This document shows, in pieces, positions 5,796-8,106 of a stretch of 8,106 nucleotides of DNA; within the stretch, counting starts at the first letter, position 1; the number at the start of each line of letters is the position of its first letter. A program made the translations under genes and the position numbers. Under the pieces are notes generated by a model. The model saw nothing but the letters and a program-made list of their open reading frames with translations. It did not search any database and was not told the origin of the DNA. Where the stretch lies: NCBI GenBank assembly GCA_007128515.1, contig SKXI01000274.1, positions 1-8,106 on the forward strand, in the 5' to 3' direction. The stretch comes from Halococcaceae archaeon. GTDB taxonomy: Archaea > Halobacteriota > Halobacteria > Halobacteriales > Halalkalicoccaceae.

Positions 5796-6030
5796 CTCGG
5801 CTTTGCACGTTTATAAGTAGGCGCGATAGAGGCGCTAAATCATCTCTTTTCGACTGTTCTGAACGAGTACCACTCCTTTTCGTCTCCGCTACAACCGTCG
5901 TTTCCGCCGATTTGCGGACCAGATCGGTGATCTCAGTAGGAAGTATCGACCCAGACGCCACCAGAAATCACCGCTCTCAGCAGTTCTATCCTACTCTAGT
6001 GGCAGTTATATATAAACGTGCAAAGTCGAG
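5796..6030. mobile_element. MITE-like non-autonomous element, 235 bp, with 20-bp terminal inverted repeats
   Basis: The left end CTCGGCTTTGCACGTTTATA (5796-5815) and the reverse complement of the right end (6011-6030), CTCGACTTTGCACGTTTATA, match at 19 of 20 positions. The element is bracketed by an exact 7-bp direct repeat TTAGAGG (5789-5795 and 6031-6037), as expected for a target-site duplication. The 195-bp interior is AT-rich and has no transposase. It contains a small dyad AGTAGGA/TCCTACT (5935-5941, 5989-5995) and AGATC-GGT-GATCT around 5921-5933. A 65-codon minus-strand ORF (5961-5764) crosses the left end and is probably fortuitous. It would be mobilised in trans by an insertion sequence with the same ends, which is not in the window. 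The adjacent transposase remnant has no visible link to these ends. Family assignment is open. Confidence 0.85.
6006..6016 (+). promoter_or_regulatory. TATA-like sequence at the right end of the MITE-like element
   Basis: TTATATATAAA overlaps the right terminal inverted repeat and points out of the element. A start about 27 bp downstream would fall near 6038, just before the ATG at 6048. Transcription from it is an inference. Confidence 0.4.
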
Positions 6031-6037
6031 TTAGAGG
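6031..6037. repeat. Right copy of the 7-bp target-site duplication
   Basis: TTAGAGG directly abuts the right terminal inverted repeat. Its last bases merge into GAGGGTGAT, the Shine-Dalgarno-like sequence of the mini-ORF that follows. Confidence 0.8.
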
Positions 6038-6047
6038 GTGATAATCC

Positions 6048-6083
6048 ATGGGTGAACTACCCGACCCTCCAGGAAACCGCTAA
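6048..6083 (+). CDS. Eleven-codon ORF with its own Shine-Dalgarno sequence
   Basis: ATG 6048 starts MGELPDPPGNR and ends at TAA 6081-6083. A GGTGAT (6037-6042), complementary to the 3' end of archaeal 16S rRNA, lies 5 bases before the ATG, which is proper spacing. It could be a leader or micro-peptide, or the surviving start of a gene whose rest was deleted before the convergent regulator gene. A +1 shift after codon 10 would keep a frame open, but that continuation runs antisense to the regulator gene and looks meaningless. No similar protein is recognised. Confidence 0.3.
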   Translation: MGELPDPPGNR

Positions 6084-6106
6084 AGCGTCTGAGTAGGGCG
6101 AACAGT

Positions 6107-8106
6107 TCACACGTTTGCTTCCTCGACGAGGGATTCAAGAAGCGTCCGCATCCCGTTTCTGGCGTGTTGATGGAACGTTGCTGGTGCGATGCCGAGCGAC
6201 TCGGCCACCTCCTCACCGGAGCTGTCGCGCGGCCATTCGAAGTACCCGGCATAGTACGCCGTCTCTAGAATGGCCTGCTGACGCTCCGTGAGCTTCTCTT
6301 TGAGCGCCGTCTCCAATGTACGGTTGGTCTGTACCGACCGCTCGCGCTCACGCTTGCTGATAAGCTCTGACTCAGAGAATGTCGACTGTACGATATTGAC
6401 TACGTTCCTAAGGTCCGCAGTCAGGGGGAGGGTCGCAAGAACCGTACCGGTTCCTTCTATAACAGTAGCCGTGTGGACCGTCGCCCCGTATTCGGCGAGG
6501 GTGGTCGCCAGCGACGGACCAGTGACGACGAACTCCAGCAGCGCCGCGTCGTTGTGATCGGTGACGAGCCGCGCGTGCGTGATTGAGTCGTCATCCTGGG
6601 CCATCTCGAGGACTTCCTCGGGAGAGCCCTTGCTCACGGTGAAGTACTGGAGGTATGACCCGTCGGACTGCGAGGTGACACCTTCCAGTTCGAACCTGAC
6701 ACCGGTCTCTGCTGACGCTCGCACGAAGAATACCTCGGGATCGGTGATCTCGAACTCGAGTTCGACGACCGTGTCGGTCAACAGCGCCTCCTTCCGCTCG
6801 ACCGCGTTGATCGCCAGCCCGATCGTCTTCCCGAGTTCGAGCAATACGGCCTGCTCTCGAACGCTGAACGCGTTCGCTCGTGAGGAGTAGGCCACGAGCA
6901 CGTCATAGACGGTCTCCTTGTAGACCAGCGGGATCACCGCGGCGAACGACTGCCCGCTCTCGAACGCGCCATCACCGTCAGAATCATCGACGGCTAGTTC
7001 CGACGGTAACTTCCCGACGTCATGGATCATCTGGATGTTGCCCGACTCGATCGCCGTGGCGATCGGATCGACCGTGTCCGCGTCGAACGAGACGTTGAGG
7101 GATCCATTGTCGATGCCAGCACCGGTCTTCGTTTCGACGTTCCGGTGGCTACCGTCAACCTCGCCGATCCACGCGGCGTAATACAGTTTCGAATCGGTCA
7201 GCGTCTCGCAGACCTGACGCTCGATCTCCTCCCGGGTTGCCGCCTTCACCAGCCCCTGGTTGACCCGTCTGATGACCGTGTTGATCTGGTTTAGCGTTTC
7301 GAGTTCGTCGCGCTGACGACCGAGTTCGATTTGCTGTTCTTTTACTTCGGTGATGTCGTCGATGACACCGACGAACCGGTACACCTCGCCATTGTCGTCC
7401 TGTAAGGGAAATGCGAAGCTGTTCACCCATCTGACGGCCCCATCGGGACGGACGATGCGGTACTTCTCTTGGAATCTGAGTGTCCTTGTGTTGTCCCGTG
7501 ACGTCTGTGTCACTTCTCGCATCGCCTGGTCGACCCGGTGCTGGTCCTGTGGATGGACAGCGTCGAGGTGGTTCATTAGGTTGTCGTACACCGAATCTCG
7601 TGATCGGCCAGTGATCGTCTCATACGCCGGATTGATGTACAGAACCTCGCTTAGATCATCGTCTGCCATCCAAATTGCGTTGTTGATGTTCTCGGCGATC
7701 TGGCGGAGTCGTGCCTCGCTCTCTCGCAACCGCCGTTCGCGCTCTTTACGATCGGAGATATCCGTTGCGATTACGACCGCCTTGTCGACGTCCCCTTCAC
7801 GACTCTCGATCGGTGCCATGCTGAGCGCAGTCCAGACACGCTTACCGTCAGGCCGCTCTAAGCGAAACTCCGTGTTGAGCACGCGCTCGCGATCGTCGAA
7901 CACCCGGCTCAACAGGTCTTCGGGCTGGACCTGCTGTCCGCTGGCGCCGTAGAACCGGCGCTGGGAGACGTCGAGCGTCTGGCTGGTGATTTCCTCGATG
8001 GTTAATCCCAGCAACTCCTCAGCTTGATCGTTCACACGTGAGATGCTTCCGTCCGGGGTGATGACTCCGATTCCCACCGGACTCGTCTCGAGGATGTGCT
8101 CGATGA
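6107..8106 (-). CDS. PAS-PAS-GAF-BAT-HTH_10 sensory transcription regulator (5' partial)
   Basis: The minus-strand frame is open from the right edge to a stop at 6107-6109, giving 665 visible residues. The GTG at 8077 is internal, because residues before it (IEHILETSPVGIGVI) already form the start of a PAS domain. Numbering from that codon, PAS 1 covers about 1-110. PAS 2 covers about 120-245 (ILYINPAYETITG-like core, PDGAVRWVNSFAFPL, closing FVGVIDDITEVKEQ). A short coiled-coil linker lies near 245-270 and a GAF domain at about 275-425. The bacterioopsin-activator (BAT) domain is at about 432-585. The C-terminal HTH_10 is at 597-648 (LTERQQAILETAYYAGYFEWPR, SLGIAPATFHQHARNGM). There is no histidine-kinase core, so signals from the PAS/GAF sensors probably go straight to DNA binding. 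The gene is convergent with the rest of the window. Ligand and targets are unknown, and more sensor domains may lie upstream. Confidence 0.93.
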   Translation of the reverse strand, partial: IEHILETSPVGIGVITPDGSISRVNDQAEELLGLTIEEITSQTLDVSQRRFYGASGQQVQPEDLLSRVFDDRERVLNTEFRLERPDGKRVWTALSMAPIESREGDVDKAVVIATDISDRKERERRLRESEARLRQIAENINNAIWMADDDLSEVLYINPAYETITGRSRDSVYDNLMNHLDAVHPQDQHRVDQAMREVTQTSRDNTRTLRFQEKYRIVRPDGAVRWVNSFAFPLQDDNGEVYRFVGVIDDITEVKEQQIELGRQRDELETLNQINTVIRRVNQGLVKAATREEIERQVCETLTDSKLYYAAWIGEVDGSHRNVETKTGAGIDNGSLNVSFDADTVDPIATAIESGNIQMIHDVGKLPSELAVDDSDGDGAFESGQSFAAVIPLVYKETVYDVLVAYSSRANAFSVREQAVLLELGKTIGLAINAVERKEALLTDTVVELEFEITDPEVFFVRASAETGVRFELEGVTSQSDGSYLQYFTVSKGSPEEVLEMAQDDDSITHARLVTDHNDAALLEFVVTGPSLATTLAEYGATVHTATVIEGTGTVLATLPLTADLRNVVNIVQSTFSESELISKRERERSVQTNRTLETALKEKLTERQQAILETAYYAGYFEWPRDSSGEEVAESLGIAPATFHQHARNGMRTLLESLVEEANV

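Noticed and set aside
5764..5961. 65-codon minus-strand ORF inside and beyond the MITE-like element
   Set aside because: It crosses the left terminal repeat and the target duplication, has mixed codon usage and no promoter or ribosome binding site. It most likely arises by chance.
6031..6252. 73-codon minus-strand ORF at the 3' end of the HTH_10 regulator
   Set aside because: Out-of-frame reading of the regulator C-terminus and the intergenic region.
1..8106. CRISPR array, tRNA or rRNA genes, defence-system or phage genes
   Set aside because: No regularly spaced repeats, cloverleaf-like sequence or recognisable defence or phage proteins were seen on either strand.

Overview
The window looks like chromosomal DNA of a haloarchaeon. 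GC content and third-position GC are high, the proteins are acidic, and the best promoters have a TATA-like box about 27 bp before an ATG with no leader. Two families (DUF5810 and DUF5809) and one fusion architecture (PAS-GAF-bacterioopsin activator-HTH_10) point the same way. No rRNA, tRNA or CRISPR array is visible.

Left third (1-2270, all +): the C-terminal two thirds of a thiamine-pyrophosphate enzyme of the benzoylformate decarboxylase/acetolactate synthase type enters from the left edge. It is followed by a 66-residue orphan protein and then a tight pair of haloarchaeal proteins of unknown function, a CxxC/HxxxH zinc-finger-like DUF5810 protein and a DUF5809 protein. This part looks like ordinary core genome.

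Middle (2270-5070, +): after a 346-bp gene-free stretch comes a winged-helix regulator with a FilR1/DUF1724-type sensor half. It is followed by a BBE-type FAD-linked oxidoreductase. The 112-bp gap between their coding regions carries three TTTCAC/GTGAAA-type half-sites abutting the oxidoreductase TATA box, so the pair reads as a regulator and its target. Two hairpins follow the oxidoreductase.

Right-middle (5048-6106): a decayed, AT-richer, mobile-element-rich strip. It holds the C-terminal remnant of an IS4-like (YREK-motif) transposase, two strong hairpins, and a 235-bp element with 20-bp terminal inverted repeats flanked by an exact 7-bp direct repeat. The last is a MITE-like non-autonomous transposon that I cannot assign to a known family. 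It lies directly upstream of an 11-codon ORF that has its own Shine-Dalgarno sequence.

Right (6107-8106, -): the C-terminal 665 residues of a PAS-PAS-GAF-BAT-HTH_10 sensory transcription regulator, convergent with everything else and running off the right edge.

The most interesting items are the MITE-like element with its target duplication and the repeated operator in front of the FAD oxidoreductase.
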